Source: Bacteroidetes bacterium UBA4009 | Lineage (GTDB): Bacteria > Bacteroidota > Bacteroidia > NS11-12g > UBA9320 | Direction of reading: 5' to 3' | NCBI GenBank assembly: GCA_002384205.1 | Contig: DGBH01000136.1 | Location: forward strand, 1 to 7,441 | DNA length: 7,441 nucleotides | Shown here: one piece after another, positions 1 to 6,305 of the stretch | Numbering within the stretch: position 1 is the stretch's first letter | How the letters are laid out: each line of letters starts with the position of its first letter | The notes under the pieces: generated by a model | What the model was told of the DNA's origin: nothing | Database searches by the model: none | Seen by the model: only the letters and a program-made list of their open reading frames with translations | Position numbers and translations under genes: made by a program

Positions 1-900
1 CAAACATTAGAGCATAATCCTGCCATTATTCATGGTGGTCCGTTTGCTAATATAGCCCAAGGAACCAATACGATAATTGCTACCAAAATGGGCATGAGTC
101 TATCTGAGTATGTGGTAACCGAAGCAGGATTTGGTGCAGACTTAGGCGCCGAAAAATTCTTAGATATTAAATGTGGTTATGCTGGGATAAAACCTAAAGC
201 TGTCGTAATTGTAGCGACTATTAGAGCACTTAGACACCACGGAGGCTCGCCTGCAGACGAGTATAATAATGCTAGTTTGGAACGCGTGCAAAAAGGATTT
301 GCTAACTTAGAAAAACACCTTGAAAATATGGCTAAATTTGGCTTGCAGCGTGTTGTAGCAATCAATAACTTTTATACTGATAGTCAAGAAGAGATTGATT
401 GGCTAATAGAGAAATGCGCTAGCGTAGGTGTGAAAGCGGTATTGAGCAAAGGATGGGCTGAAGGAGGTAATGGAACTGCTGATTTGGCTAGAGCTGTTGT
501 AGAAGAAATTGAAAGTGGCAAGAGCAATTTTAAACCTCTTTATGACTGGGCGAGTCCTGTAAAAGAAAAAATAGAAACTATCGCTAAGGAAATATACGGT
601 GCTGATGGTGTGGATTACGCTACGGAGGCAGAAGCGGGATTAAGAACCATAGCAAAGCTAGGATTAGATCACTTACCGATTTGTATGGCAAAAACCCAAA
701 AATCATTTTCGGATAATGAGAAGTTAACAGGTCGTCCTTCGGGTTTTAGAATCACCGTACGTGAATTTGAAATAGCAGCGGGCGCTGGATTCCTTATTCC
801 TATTTTAGGAAATATGATGCGTATGCCGGGCTTGCCTGCAATACCCGCCAGCGAAGGAATGGACATCGATAACAACGGTGTCATTACCGGATTGAGCTAG
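1..900 (+). CDS. fhs: Formate-tetrahydrofolate ligase, C-terminal part (cut by left edge)
   Basis: This enzyme makes 10-formyltetrahydrofolate from formate, ATP and tetrahydrofolate in the cytoplasm and feeds one-carbon units to purine synthesis and related pathways. The reading frame is open from base 1, so the gene begins upstream; 299 codons remain of a family that is usually about 555 residues. Visible family motifs are HGGPFANIA near codons 11-19, EAGFGADLGAEKF near codons 41-53, and the signature VATIRALRHHGG at bases 211-246. The C-terminus is intact, with PEGRPSGF-like sequence (TGRPSGFRITVRE), the GAGFLIPILGNMMRMPGLP segment, and a TAG stop at 898-900. The ATG at base 88 is internal and not the real start. 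The next gene begins 67 bp downstream on the same strand, but a promoter box lies in that gap, so the two need not be cotranscribed. No other folate gene is adjacent in the window. Confidence 0.97.
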   Translation, partial: QTLEHNPAIIHGGPFANIAQGTNTIIATKMGMSLSEYVVTEAGFGADLGAEKFLDIKCGYAGIKPKAVVIVATIRALRHHGGSPADEYNNASLERVQKGFANLEKHLENMAKFGLQRVVAINNFYTDSQEEIDWLIEKCASVGVKAVLSKGWAEGGNGTADLARAVVEEIESGKSNFKPLYDWASPVKEKIETIAKEIYGADGVDYATEAEAGLRTIAKLGLDHLPICMAKTQKSFSDNEKLTGRPSGFRITVREFEIAAGAGFLIPILGNMMRMPGLPAIPASEGMDIDNNGVITGLS

Positions 901-936
901 GGCTAAATAGAAAACAGTTATTATCACTTATTTAGA

Positions 937-944
937 TAGGTTTG
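937..944 (+). promoter_or_regulatory. Candidate Bacteroidota -7 box for the J/KTSC gene
   Basis: TAGGTTTG matches the Bacteroidota -7 consensus TAnnTTTG at all fixed positions. It lies 23 bp before the ATG at 968, which leaves room for a short leader. The -33 element is weak: only GTTA around 917-920 is near the expected distance. The box lies in the gap after fhs, so it would let the J/KTSC gene be transcribed on its own. Confidence 0.45.
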
Positions 945-967
945 CACCGTTTTTTAGCAAAGCATAA

Positions 968-1417
968 ATGAAGCGTATCAATCAATACAAAAAACTGTTT
1001 CAAGTAGAAGGTGAAATAGATCTAAAGGAATTAAAAACCAGCTACCGAACTTTGGTTAAGGAGTGGCATCCAGATAAGCACACTGCTGACGATACCAAAA
1101 AAGAAGAAGCAGAGGAAATGAGTCGCCAACTCACAGATGGATATGCATTCTTATTAAGTATAGCCCCAGAAACCATTGCCAAAGGATTGGAGGAGTACAA
1201 CGAGACTATAAACAATGCGAGTATTGATGACTTGCACCACAAGAGCATGTTACTAGAGGTTACTTTTACAGATGGATCTACTTACGAGTACTTTGGCGTA
1301 AACAAAACGCTGTTTTCTAAGTTGGTAAATGCAGATAAAATGCAACGCTTTGCTCGCCGTAATATCTTTAACTCGTTCACCTATCGTAAGTCTAAACGGA
1401 CGGTAGAGCAGGAGTAA
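968..1417 (+). CDS. Small J-domain-like protein with C-terminal KTSC domain
   Basis: This 149-residue protein appears to join two small domains. Residues about 5-65 resemble a J domain: a helix with YRTLVKEWHPDKH carries the diagnostic HPD tripeptide at 34-36, and a later QLTDGYAFLLS helix fits the J-domain helix III. J domains normally stimulate the ATPase of DnaK-type Hsp70 chaperones. There is no Gly/Phe-rich or zinc-finger region, so it is not DnaJ itself. Residues about 86-143 resemble the KTSC domain (LEVTFTDGSTYEYFGV, then a helix and NIFNSFTYRKSKR), a small domain of unknown function named after a KTSC motif found in lysyl-tRNA synthetases and elsewhere. There is no signal peptide or membrane segment, so it is probably cytoplasmic. 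An A-rich stretch precedes the ATG, with no clear Shine-Dalgarno. The function is unknown; an Hsp70 adaptor is an inference from the HPD motif. The aldolase gene follows after 54 bp. Confidence 0.85.
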   Translation: MKRINQYKKLFQVEGEIDLKELKTSYRTLVKEWHPDKHTADDTKKEEAEEMSRQLTDGYAFLLSIAPETIAKGLEEYNETINNASIDDLHHKSMLLEVTFTDGSTYEYFGVNKTLFSKLVNADKMQRFARRNIFNSFTYRKSKRTVEQE

Positions 1418-1437
1418 AATAACGATTGCCAACGAAC

Positions 1438-1462
1438 AACTTAATTTTTTTAACTTAATTTT
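1438..1462 (+). repeat. Tandem 11-bp direct repeat upstream of threonine aldolase
   Basis: AACTTAATTTT occurs at 1438-1448 and again at 1452-1462, a 14-bp period. The second copy contains most of the candidate -7 box at 1456-1463. The repeat is pure A/T apart from one C per copy, so it could be low-complexity promoter sequence or a weak operator. I cannot tell which. Confidence 0.4.
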
Positions 1463-1463
1463 G
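1456..1463 (+). promoter_or_regulatory. Candidate -7 box for threonine aldolase, nearly leaderless
   Basis: TAATTTTG matches TAnnTTTG and ends only 8 bp before the ATG at 1472. Transcription from it would begin within a few bases of the start codon. The nearest TTG (1426-1428) is 27 bp upstream of the box, beyond the usual 17-23 bp spacing, so the -33 element is not convincing. Read-through from the J/KTSC gene is the alternative source of transcript. Confidence 0.4.
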
Positions 1464-1471
1464 AGTGTATC

Positions 1472-2500
1472 ATGATTATCTCGTTTAAAAATGACTATTC
1501 TGAAGGATGTCATCCTCGTGTTTTGGAGGCACTTGTCCGCACCAATATGGTGCAACAAGATGGCTATGGTATGGATGACTATTGCCAAAGTGCAGCTGAA
1601 CTAATACTAGAAAAAGCGAAGGCTCCAACGTCTAAAGTTCATTTTGTTAGTGGCGGAACACAAGCCAATATGCTTGTAATAGCAGCCTGCTTAAAACCTC
1701 ACGAGAGTGTAATAGCAACAACTACTGGGCACATTTACACCAATGAAACAGGTGCTATAGAAGCTACCGGTCATAAAATAAATGCTATAGAAGCAAGCTC
1801 TGGCAAACTTACATCCGCTTACATTCAGCAGGTCTTAGATGCGCATACAAATAAACCTCATGTGCTAAAACAGCGTATGGTATATATTTCAAATGCTACC
1901 GAGATGGGCACTATTTATAATAAACAAGACCTTACAGACTTGTATAATTTTTGCAAGGAAAACGATCTATACTTGTTTATGGATGGAGCAAGACTGGGAA
2001 ATGCGCTCGTAGCAAAAGACAACGATCTAACACTGGCCGATGTTGCCAAACTTACGGATGTATTTTGGTTAGGAGGCACTAAAAATGGAGCATTATTGGG
2101 AGAGGCTATTGTTATAAATAATCCCATACTACAAGAAGATTTTGCATTTCATATAAAGCAGCGTGGAGCTATGTTAGCTAAAGGGCGAGTAATCGGTATT
2201 CAATTTGAAGAATTGCTGCGTGATGATTTGTACTTTGACTTAGCTCGTTATGCAAATGAACAAGCAATGAAATTGAAGCAAGCATTCTCAGACAAAGGAA
2301 TTCCATTTTGGGCAGATACAACTACCAATCAAATTTTTCCGATTTTAAGCAATACGCAAATTGAGCATTTGGCACAAAAATTTGCATTTCATCACTGGCG
2401 AAAGATAGATGAAAACCACTCGGCTATTCGCTTGATTACCAGTTGGGCAACTCCTAATGAAAATGTGGATGCTTTAGTGAGAGAGATTGGGAAGTTATAG
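1472..2500 (+). CDS. Low-specificity threonine aldolase family protein (PLP-dependent)
   Basis: The product is a 342-residue fold-type I PLP enzyme of the beta-eliminating lyase / threonine aldolase family, which cleaves L-threonine (and allo-threonine) to glycine and acetaldehyde. The family is usually 330-350 residues, so this copy is full length. Visible sites are NDYSEGCHPRVLEAL at the N-terminus, GGTQAN at 61-66 (phosphate-binding loop), HIYTNETGAIE at 87-97 with the active-site His87, MDGARLGNA at 170-178 with the Asp171 that contacts the PLP ring nitrogen, the GGTKNG block at 201-206 with the Schiff-base Lys204, and IRLITSW at 319-325 with the carboxylate-binding Arg320. The ATG at 1472 is chosen because the conserved N-terminus begins at once. 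No Shine-Dalgarno is seen. A strong terminator hairpin follows. Substrate preference among beta-hydroxy amino acids cannot be read from sequence; I am confident of the family and less so of the physiological substrate. Confidence 0.93.
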   Translation: MIISFKNDYSEGCHPRVLEALVRTNMVQQDGYGMDDYCQSAAELILEKAKAPTSKVHFVSGGTQANMLVIAACLKPHESVIATTTGHIYTNETGAIEATGHKINAIEASSGKLTSAYIQQVLDAHTNKPHVLKQRMVYISNATEMGTIYNKQDLTDLYNFCKENDLYLFMDGARLGNALVAKDNDLTLADVAKLTDVFWLGGTKNGALLGEAIVINNPILQEDFAFHIKQRGAMLAKGRVIGIQFEELLRDDLYFDLARYANEQAMKLKQAFSDKGIPFWADTTTNQIFPILSNTQIEHLAQKFAFHHWRKIDENHSAIRLITSWATPNENVDALVREIGKL

Positions 2501-2550
2501 TAACGGAAGTCCTGTATTTCTCTATTTACGCTAAATCAGTAAAGAATTTG

Positions 2551-2586
2551 AAGAACGCCCCTCCCCTTGACGAGGGGCGTTCTTTT
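2551..2586. terminator. Strong rho-independent terminator, probably bidirectional
   Basis: A perfect 13-bp stem joins AAGAACGCCCCTC (2551-2563) to GAGGGGCGTTCTT (2572-2584) around an 8-base loop. The GC-rich core and A/T-rich ends give U-rich 3' flanks on both strands (TTCTTTT on the plus strand, TTCTT then AAATTCTTT on the minus). It sits between the converging ends of the aldolase gene (stop at 2500) and acs (stop at 2648), 50 bp and 61 bp away, which suits a shared terminator. The rest of 2501-2647 shows no further gene or motif. Confidence 0.85.
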
Positions 2587-2647
2587 GTTAGGTCAGCCAA
2601 TGTCCAAAACAGACAAGAGTCATACATCTCATATCCTACGCCCTAAA

Positions 2648-4558
2648 TCAGCCACCCTGCCTCTTCCCAGCAATTATCTCCTTCACACACTCTGGATTGA
2701 GCAGAGTACTTATATCGCCTAAGTTTTCTAGTTCGTTGGCAGCCACTTTTTTTAAGATTCTACGCATTATTTTGCCACTACGTGTTTTAGGTAAGCCTGA
2801 CGTAAATTGAATTTTTTCTGGCTTAGAAATAGGGCCTAAGGTTCTTGAAACCAAATCTTTTATCTCATTTTCAAGTTGACTGTGATTACTGCCGTCAGTC
2901 TTAAGTGTGACATACGCGTAAATGCTATTTCCTTTCACATCATGCGGATAACCAACTACAGCACTTTCGGCTACTTGGGGATGTTCGTTTATTATATTTT
3001 CTATTTCTGCAGTGCCCAGGTTATGTCCGCTTACAATCACTATATCGTCTACCCGGCCTGTAATGCGGTAGTTACCCTCAGCATCGCGCTTAGCACCATC
3101 CCCTGTAAAATACTTGCCGGGGAATGTACTAAAATAGGTGTCTGCGTAGCGTTGGTGATCTCCGTAAATGCTACGTGCTATGCTTGGCCATGGAAATTTT
3201 ACACAAAGTCTACCTTCTTGTTCTCCTCCGGGTAATTCCTGTCCATTTTCATCCATCAGACAAGGTTGTATGCCAGGTAACGGAAGCGTAGCAAAAGTAG
3301 GTATGTCTTTGGTCACTCCCGCTAGACTACTAATCATAATTCCTCCGGTTTCGGTTTGCCACCAAGTATCAACTATGGGGCATTTTTGTTTACCAATATG
3401 TTCGTCGTACCATTCCCAAGCCTCAAGATTGATGGGTTCTCCTACCGTGCCTAGTTTACGAAGGCTAGACAAGTCATGTTGGTTTACTAAGTTTATATCA
3501 CAGGTGGCTAATGATCGAATAGCTGTAGGTGCGGTGTAAAAAATATTGACTTTATGTTTAGCTACTACTTGCCAAAAACGACCCATATCTGGGTAACTTG
3601 GCACCCCTTCAAATAGTACAGTTGTTGCCCCCGCACTAAGTGGTCCATATACTATATAGCTATGACCTGTTATCCAACCTATATCGGCAGTGCACCAGTA
3701 TACTTCGCCTTCTTGATATTGAAAAACATTCCGAAAAGAATAGTTGGTATATACCATATACCCTCCACAGGTATGCACCATTCCCTTTGGTTTTCCGGTG
3801 CTCCCGCTGGTATAAAGTATGAAGAGCATGTCTTCAGCATCCATTATTTCTGCTGCACAGACATCGCTCGCCTTTTCAAATTCTTCTTGCCACCATACAT
3901 CTCGTCCGTATTCCATAGGAATTTTGGTATTGGTTCTATTTAGTACGATAACCTTTTTTACACAATCACAGCTTTCTAACGCTTCGTCCATAATTTCCTT
4001 AAGTGGAGTTATTTTAGCGCCGCGATATCCGCCATCCGCAGTAATTATAATAGAGCATTGAGCATCCATTATTCTGTCGCTTAAACTCTTAGCACTAAAA
4101 CCGGCAAATACGACTGAGTGCACTGCCCCTATACGGGCGCACGCCAGTACAGCATAAGCTAATTCTGGAGTCATGGGCATGTATAAACATATTCTATCGC
4201 CCTTTTTGGCTCCGTTGGCTTTGAGCATATTGGCCGTTTTATTTACATTTTTGGCCAATTCGTTATAGGTTATGTGTAATGATTGCTCGTGAATATCATT
4301 AGGCTCAAAGATGACAGCTGTTTGCTCACCTTTTGTGGCAAGATGCCGATCAATGCAGTTTTCGGTAATATTAAGTTTAGCGCCTTCAAACCATTTTACG
4401 TTAGGCTTGGTAAGATCAAAGTCAAGTACATTATCCCATTTGCGGTGCCACGTAAATTCTTGTGCGGCAAATTCTCCCCAAAATTGTGAAGGGTTAGAAA
4501 GGCTCTCAGCATAGAGTTGATTATAGTCGCTTAGGTTTTTTGCTATGTAGCGTGACAT
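2648..4558 (-). CDS. acs: Acetyl-CoA synthetase (AMP-forming)
   Basis: Acs activates acetate with ATP to acetyl-AMP and then forms acetyl-CoA, the high-affinity route for acetate use. The 636-residue product, read from the ATG at 4558, is close to the usual 640-655. Visible motifs are an N-terminal cap (FWGEFAAQEFTWHRKWDNVL), the P-loop YTSGSTGKPKG at 249-259, the DTWWQTETGG block at 397-406 whose Trp shapes the small acetate pocket, YFTGDGAKRD at 483-492, the A8 hinge GRVDDIVIVSGHNLGTAEIE at 501-520, and PKTRSGKIMRR at 590-600 with catalytic Lys596, the usual target of inhibitory acetylation. Position 513 in the hinge is Asn where the Salmonella-type enzyme has Arg. The frame extends to 4621 upstream, but those 21 codons are not family-like and overlap the divergent promoter, so I reject that start. 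A -7 box lies 14 bp upstream, and the gene diverges from the bestrophin gene. Confidence 0.97.
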   Translation of the reverse strand: MSRYIAKNLSDYNQLYAESLSNPSQFWGEFAAQEFTWHRKWDNVLDFDLTKPNVKWFEGAKLNITENCIDRHLATKGEQTAVIFEPNDIHEQSLHITYNELAKNVNKTANMLKANGAKKGDRICLYMPMTPELAYAVLACARIGAVHSVVFAGFSAKSLSDRIMDAQCSIIITADGGYRGAKITPLKEIMDEALESCDCVKKVIVLNRTNTKIPMEYGRDVWWQEEFEKASDVCAAEIMDAEDMLFILYTSGSTGKPKGMVHTCGGYMVYTNYSFRNVFQYQEGEVYWCTADIGWITGHSYIVYGPLSAGATTVLFEGVPSYPDMGRFWQVVAKHKVNIFYTAPTAIRSLATCDINLVNQHDLSSLRKLGTVGEPINLEAWEWYDEHIGKQKCPIVDTWWQTETGGIMISSLAGVTKDIPTFATLPLPGIQPCLMDENGQELPGGEQEGRLCVKFPWPSIARSIYGDHQRYADTYFSTFPGKYFTGDGAKRDAEGNYRITGRVDDIVIVSGHNLGTAEIENIINEHPQVAESAVVGYPHDVKGNSIYAYVTLKTDGSNHSQLENEIKDLVSRTLGPISKPEKIQFTSGLPKTRSGKIMRRILKKVAANELENLGDISTLLNPECVKEIIAGKRQGG

Positions 4559-4577
4559 TTTGCGAATTAACGCAAAA
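4558..4577. repeat. Inverted repeat at the acs start, possible operator
   Basis: TTTTGCG (4558-4564) and CGCAAAA (4571-4577) are perfect 7-bp arms around AATTAA. The repeat covers the region between the acs -7 box and its ATG and touches both, so a protein bound there would block acs initiation. Most of the left RNA arm would lie upstream of the predicted transcript start, so a DNA operator is more plausible than an RNA hairpin. No known regulator site is recognised. Confidence 0.4.
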
Positions 4578-4580
4578 ATA
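4573..4580 (-). promoter_or_regulatory. Candidate -7 box for acs
   Basis: Read on the minus strand, TATTTTTG matches TAnnTTTG and ends 14 bp before the acs ATG at 4558. A TTA/ATG-like element at 4598-4603 lies 17-20 bp further upstream, in the expected -33 range but not a clean TTG. It shares its upstream 28 bp with the opposing bestrophin promoter. Confidence 0.5.
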
Positions 4581-4608
4581 CATGTAATGGCAAGTGACAT
4601 TAATCTCT

Positions 4609-4616
4609 TACTTTTG
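4609..4616 (+). promoter_or_regulatory. Candidate -7 box for the bestrophin gene
   Basis: TACTTTTG matches TAnnTTTG and ends 7 bp before the ATG at 4624, so the transcript would be leaderless or nearly so. No clean TTG sits 17-23 bp upstream; ATG at 4587-4589 is the closest, with a 19-bp spacer. It is back to back with the acs box at 4573-4580, and their upstream elements must overlap. Confidence 0.45.
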
Positions 4617-4623
4617 GCCAAGA

Positions 4624-5490
4624 ATGATAAAGTATAATCCTAAAATTTGGTTTACGCAGATACTCAAAGTACCCAAAAGCGATACCTTAAGAATCTTATT
4701 GCCAGAGATGTTAATTTTGGCTAGTATGACGGCTGTATTAACATACGTGGAGCTGACTTACTTCAAGGATTTGCATATTTTTAAAGATGCTATTGCGGTA
4801 TATTCACTTATAGGATTTGTACTATCTCTGCTCCTTGTTTTTAGAACCAATACTGCTTATGACCGCTGGTGGGAAGGACGAAAAAAGTGGGGAGAGCTGG
4901 TAAACAATAGTCGCACGCTTGCTGTAAAGATAGCATCTACCACAAATGATAAAAATACGATATCGTTTTTTTATCGTATGATTTCAAACTATGTATTTGC
5001 CCTAAAATGGCACTTACGAGATGAGTCTGAAGAGCTTACCGTAGAACTATCGGCAGAGGAAGATCAAAGTTTTTATGCGGCATCCCATAAGCCCAGCTAT
5101 ATATCGCAACTCATGTATAACAGACTGCGTAGTATGAAAAATAAAGGAGAAATAAGCGATATAGAATACTTGGCTATGGACACCAATTTGAACACCTTCT
5201 CAAACATAACAGGTGCTTGCGAGCGAATAAAAAACACCCCTATGCCTTACTCCTACAATCTGTTTCTGAAGAAATTTATATTTATTTATGTATTTACACT
5301 GCCGGTTGGGTTTGTGTCCTCGTTTGGATATGGTACGGTTCTTATCGCCGTTTTTATATTCTACATTTTGGTAAGTATAGAAGTACTTGCTGAGGAAATA
5401 GAAGACCCTTTTGGGCTAGATGACAATGACTTGCCGCTTGATGAAATAGCGCATAAAATCAAAGCAAATGTGGGAGACATATTGAAGTAA
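4624..5490 (+). CDS. Bestrophin-family anion channel (UPF0187/YneE type)
   Basis: The product is a 288-residue inner-membrane protein of the bestrophin family, whose characterised members form pentameric ion channels; animal ones conduct chloride and bicarbonate, while the best-studied bacterial one (Klebsiella) prefers cations. Hydrophobic segments lie near residues 24-44, 56-74, 217-235 and 236-254, as expected for the four-helix core. Family motifs are FRTNTAYDRWWEGRKKWG at 73-90, ACERIKNTPMPYSY at 198-211 and EEIEDPFGLDDNDLPLD at 257-273; the last corresponds to the acidic cluster that binds calcium in animal bestrophins. The length is normal for bacteria. The frame can be extended to a GTG at 4594, but MIKYNPKIWF is the family-like start and the GTG lies upstream of the promoter box. 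The gene diverges from acs and is followed after 118 bp by the CrtA-like gene. The ion carried is not predictable here. Confidence 0.93.
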   Translation: MIKYNPKIWFTQILKVPKSDTLRILLPEMLILASMTAVLTYVELTYFKDLHIFKDAIAVYSLIGFVLSLLLVFRTNTAYDRWWEGRKKWGELVNNSRTLAVKIASTTNDKNTISFFYRMISNYVFALKWHLRDESEELTVELSAEEDQSFYAASHKPSYISQLMYNRLRSMKNKGEISDIEYLAMDTNLNTFSNITGACERIKNTPMPYSYNLFLKKFIFIYVFTLPVGFVSSFGYGTVLIAVFIFYILVSIEVLAEEIEDPFGLDDNDLPLDEIAHKIKANVGDILK

Positions 5491-5505
5491 TAAAAGTAAC
5501 CTAGT

Positions 5506-5537
5506 CGATGTTTTTCTACTCAATTATAAAAACATTG
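5506..5537. repeat. AT-rich inverted repeat after the bestrophin gene
   Basis: CGATGTTTTT (5506-5515) pairs with AAAAACATTG (5528-5537): eight perfect pairs plus one G-T and one C-G pair around a 12-base loop. It begins 15 bp after the bestrophin stop. It has little GC in the stem and no T-run after it, so it is at best a weak terminator. The remainder of 5491-5608 shows no convincing -7 box or other motif. Confidence 0.3.
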
Positions 5538-5608
5538 CCATACGCAAGCCGCCTAGTTTACAATACCTTCCTAACAATTACTCGTTCTTTGTGTTACATA
5601 GACTAACA

Positions 5609-6265
5609 ATGACCACACTTACTTTTTTCACTTTTACAGAGCATAAGTACTGGGCCTTCAAAATGATGGGTGGTGGGTCACGGCTTGTTAAAAACACTAA
5701 AGGCCTGTCATTTTTTAAACTACTAGGGACAGGAAAAAAAGGATTTAGTATTTTACCAGACTGGTCAGAATACGCGTTTTTAGCCGTTTGGGAATCAGAA
5801 GATGACGCAGCACTATTTTTTAAGGATAGTATGTTTATAAACGAGTATAAAAAACGCTGCTCAAAGATAATAAACTACGATTTACGTTGCATAAAAGTAA
5901 ATGGAACGTGGGATGGTAAAAGTCCATTCACAGCTATGAAGCTTTTGACCGTAAGTGAGGATGACCAAATTGGGGTAATAACTCGTGCCTCGGTAAAATG
6001 GCATAAACTCTTTAGATTTTGGAACTATGTACCCACGTCACATCAGGATTTGTGGGACAACCCTGGACTACTATTTACCAAAGGAATTGGAGATATACCT
6101 CTTTTAGAAATGGCCACTTTTAGCCTATGGAAAAACCAAGAAGCCATAATACAATTTGCTTACAAAAACGAACATCATAAAAAAGCGATAGCCCTTACCA
6201 AAAAATATAACTGGTACTCAGAGGAGCTGTTTGCCCGATTTGTCGTGAAGGAGTTAAGGTTTTAA
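5609..6265 (+). CDS. CrtA (spheroidene monooxygenase)-like protein
   Basis: This 218-residue protein resembles the CrtA family, named for the carotenoid oxygenase that adds a keto group to spheroidene in purple phototrophs. Similar proteins are common in flavobacteria that do not make spheroidene, so the true substrate is unknown. Visible family features are an N-terminal TFFTF strand, KNTKGLSFFKLLGTGKKGFS at 28-47, YAFLAVWE at 55-62, KWHKLFRFWNYVP at 130-142, NPGLLFTKGIGDIPLLEMATFSLW at 151-174, AYKNEHHKKAI at 184-194 and YSEELFARF at 203-211. The two halves share a pattern of G-L-x-F-x-K-x-x-G, strand, W, helix, suggesting two ferredoxin-like repeats as in dimeric alpha-beta barrels. No signal peptide or membrane segment is seen. 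The ATG at 5609 is preferred over an upstream GTG at 5591 because MTTLTFFTF is the family-like start. The dehydrogenase gene follows after 40 bp and may be cotranscribed. Confidence 0.82.
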   Translation: MTTLTFFTFTEHKYWAFKMMGGGSRLVKNTKGLSFFKLLGTGKKGFSILPDWSEYAFLAVWESEDDAALFFKDSMFINEYKKRCSKIINYDLRCIKVNGTWDGKSPFTAMKLLTVSEDDQIGVITRASVKWHKLFRFWNYVPTSHQDLWDNPGLLFTKGIGDIPLLEMATFSLWKNQEAIIQFAYKNEHHKKAIALTKKYNWYSEELFARFVVKELRF

Positions 6266-6305
6266 CTTAATTCCAACAAATTTTGGTTTACTTCGTTACT
6301 CTAGT

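Noticed and set aside
941..961. TTTGC / GCAAA inverted repeat after fhs as a terminator
   Set aside because: The stem is only 5 bp with an 11-base loop and no following T-run; it is within chance expectation.
2876..4489. Plus-strand open frames inside acs
   Set aside because: They lie wholly antisense to a well-conserved acs coding region, encode Cys/Ile/Ser-rich sequence without recognisable domains, and have no promoter or start context of their own.
4559..4621. N-terminal extension of Acs by 21 codons to an ATG at 4621
   Set aside because: The added residues do not resemble Acs N-termini, they would overlap the bestrophin promoter, and the acs -7 box at 4573-4580 would lie inside the coding region. 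MSRYIAKNLSDYNQLY is the natural start.
4594..4623. GTG start for the bestrophin gene at 4594
   Set aside because: It lies upstream of the candidate -7 box, and its ten extra residues are not family-like; ATG at 4624 gives the usual N-terminus.
5609..6265. Naming the gene crtA and assigning spheroidenone synthesis
   Set aside because: Family resemblance is clear, but nothing else here indicates spheroidene or phototrophy, so only a CrtA-like label is justified.
6260..6272. 13-bp match (TTTTAACTTAATT) to 1448-1460 upstream of the aldolase
   Set aside because: It is almost pure A/T, and a match of this length is expected by chance in a 7.4-kb AT-rich window; it also includes the stop codon of the CrtA-like gene.
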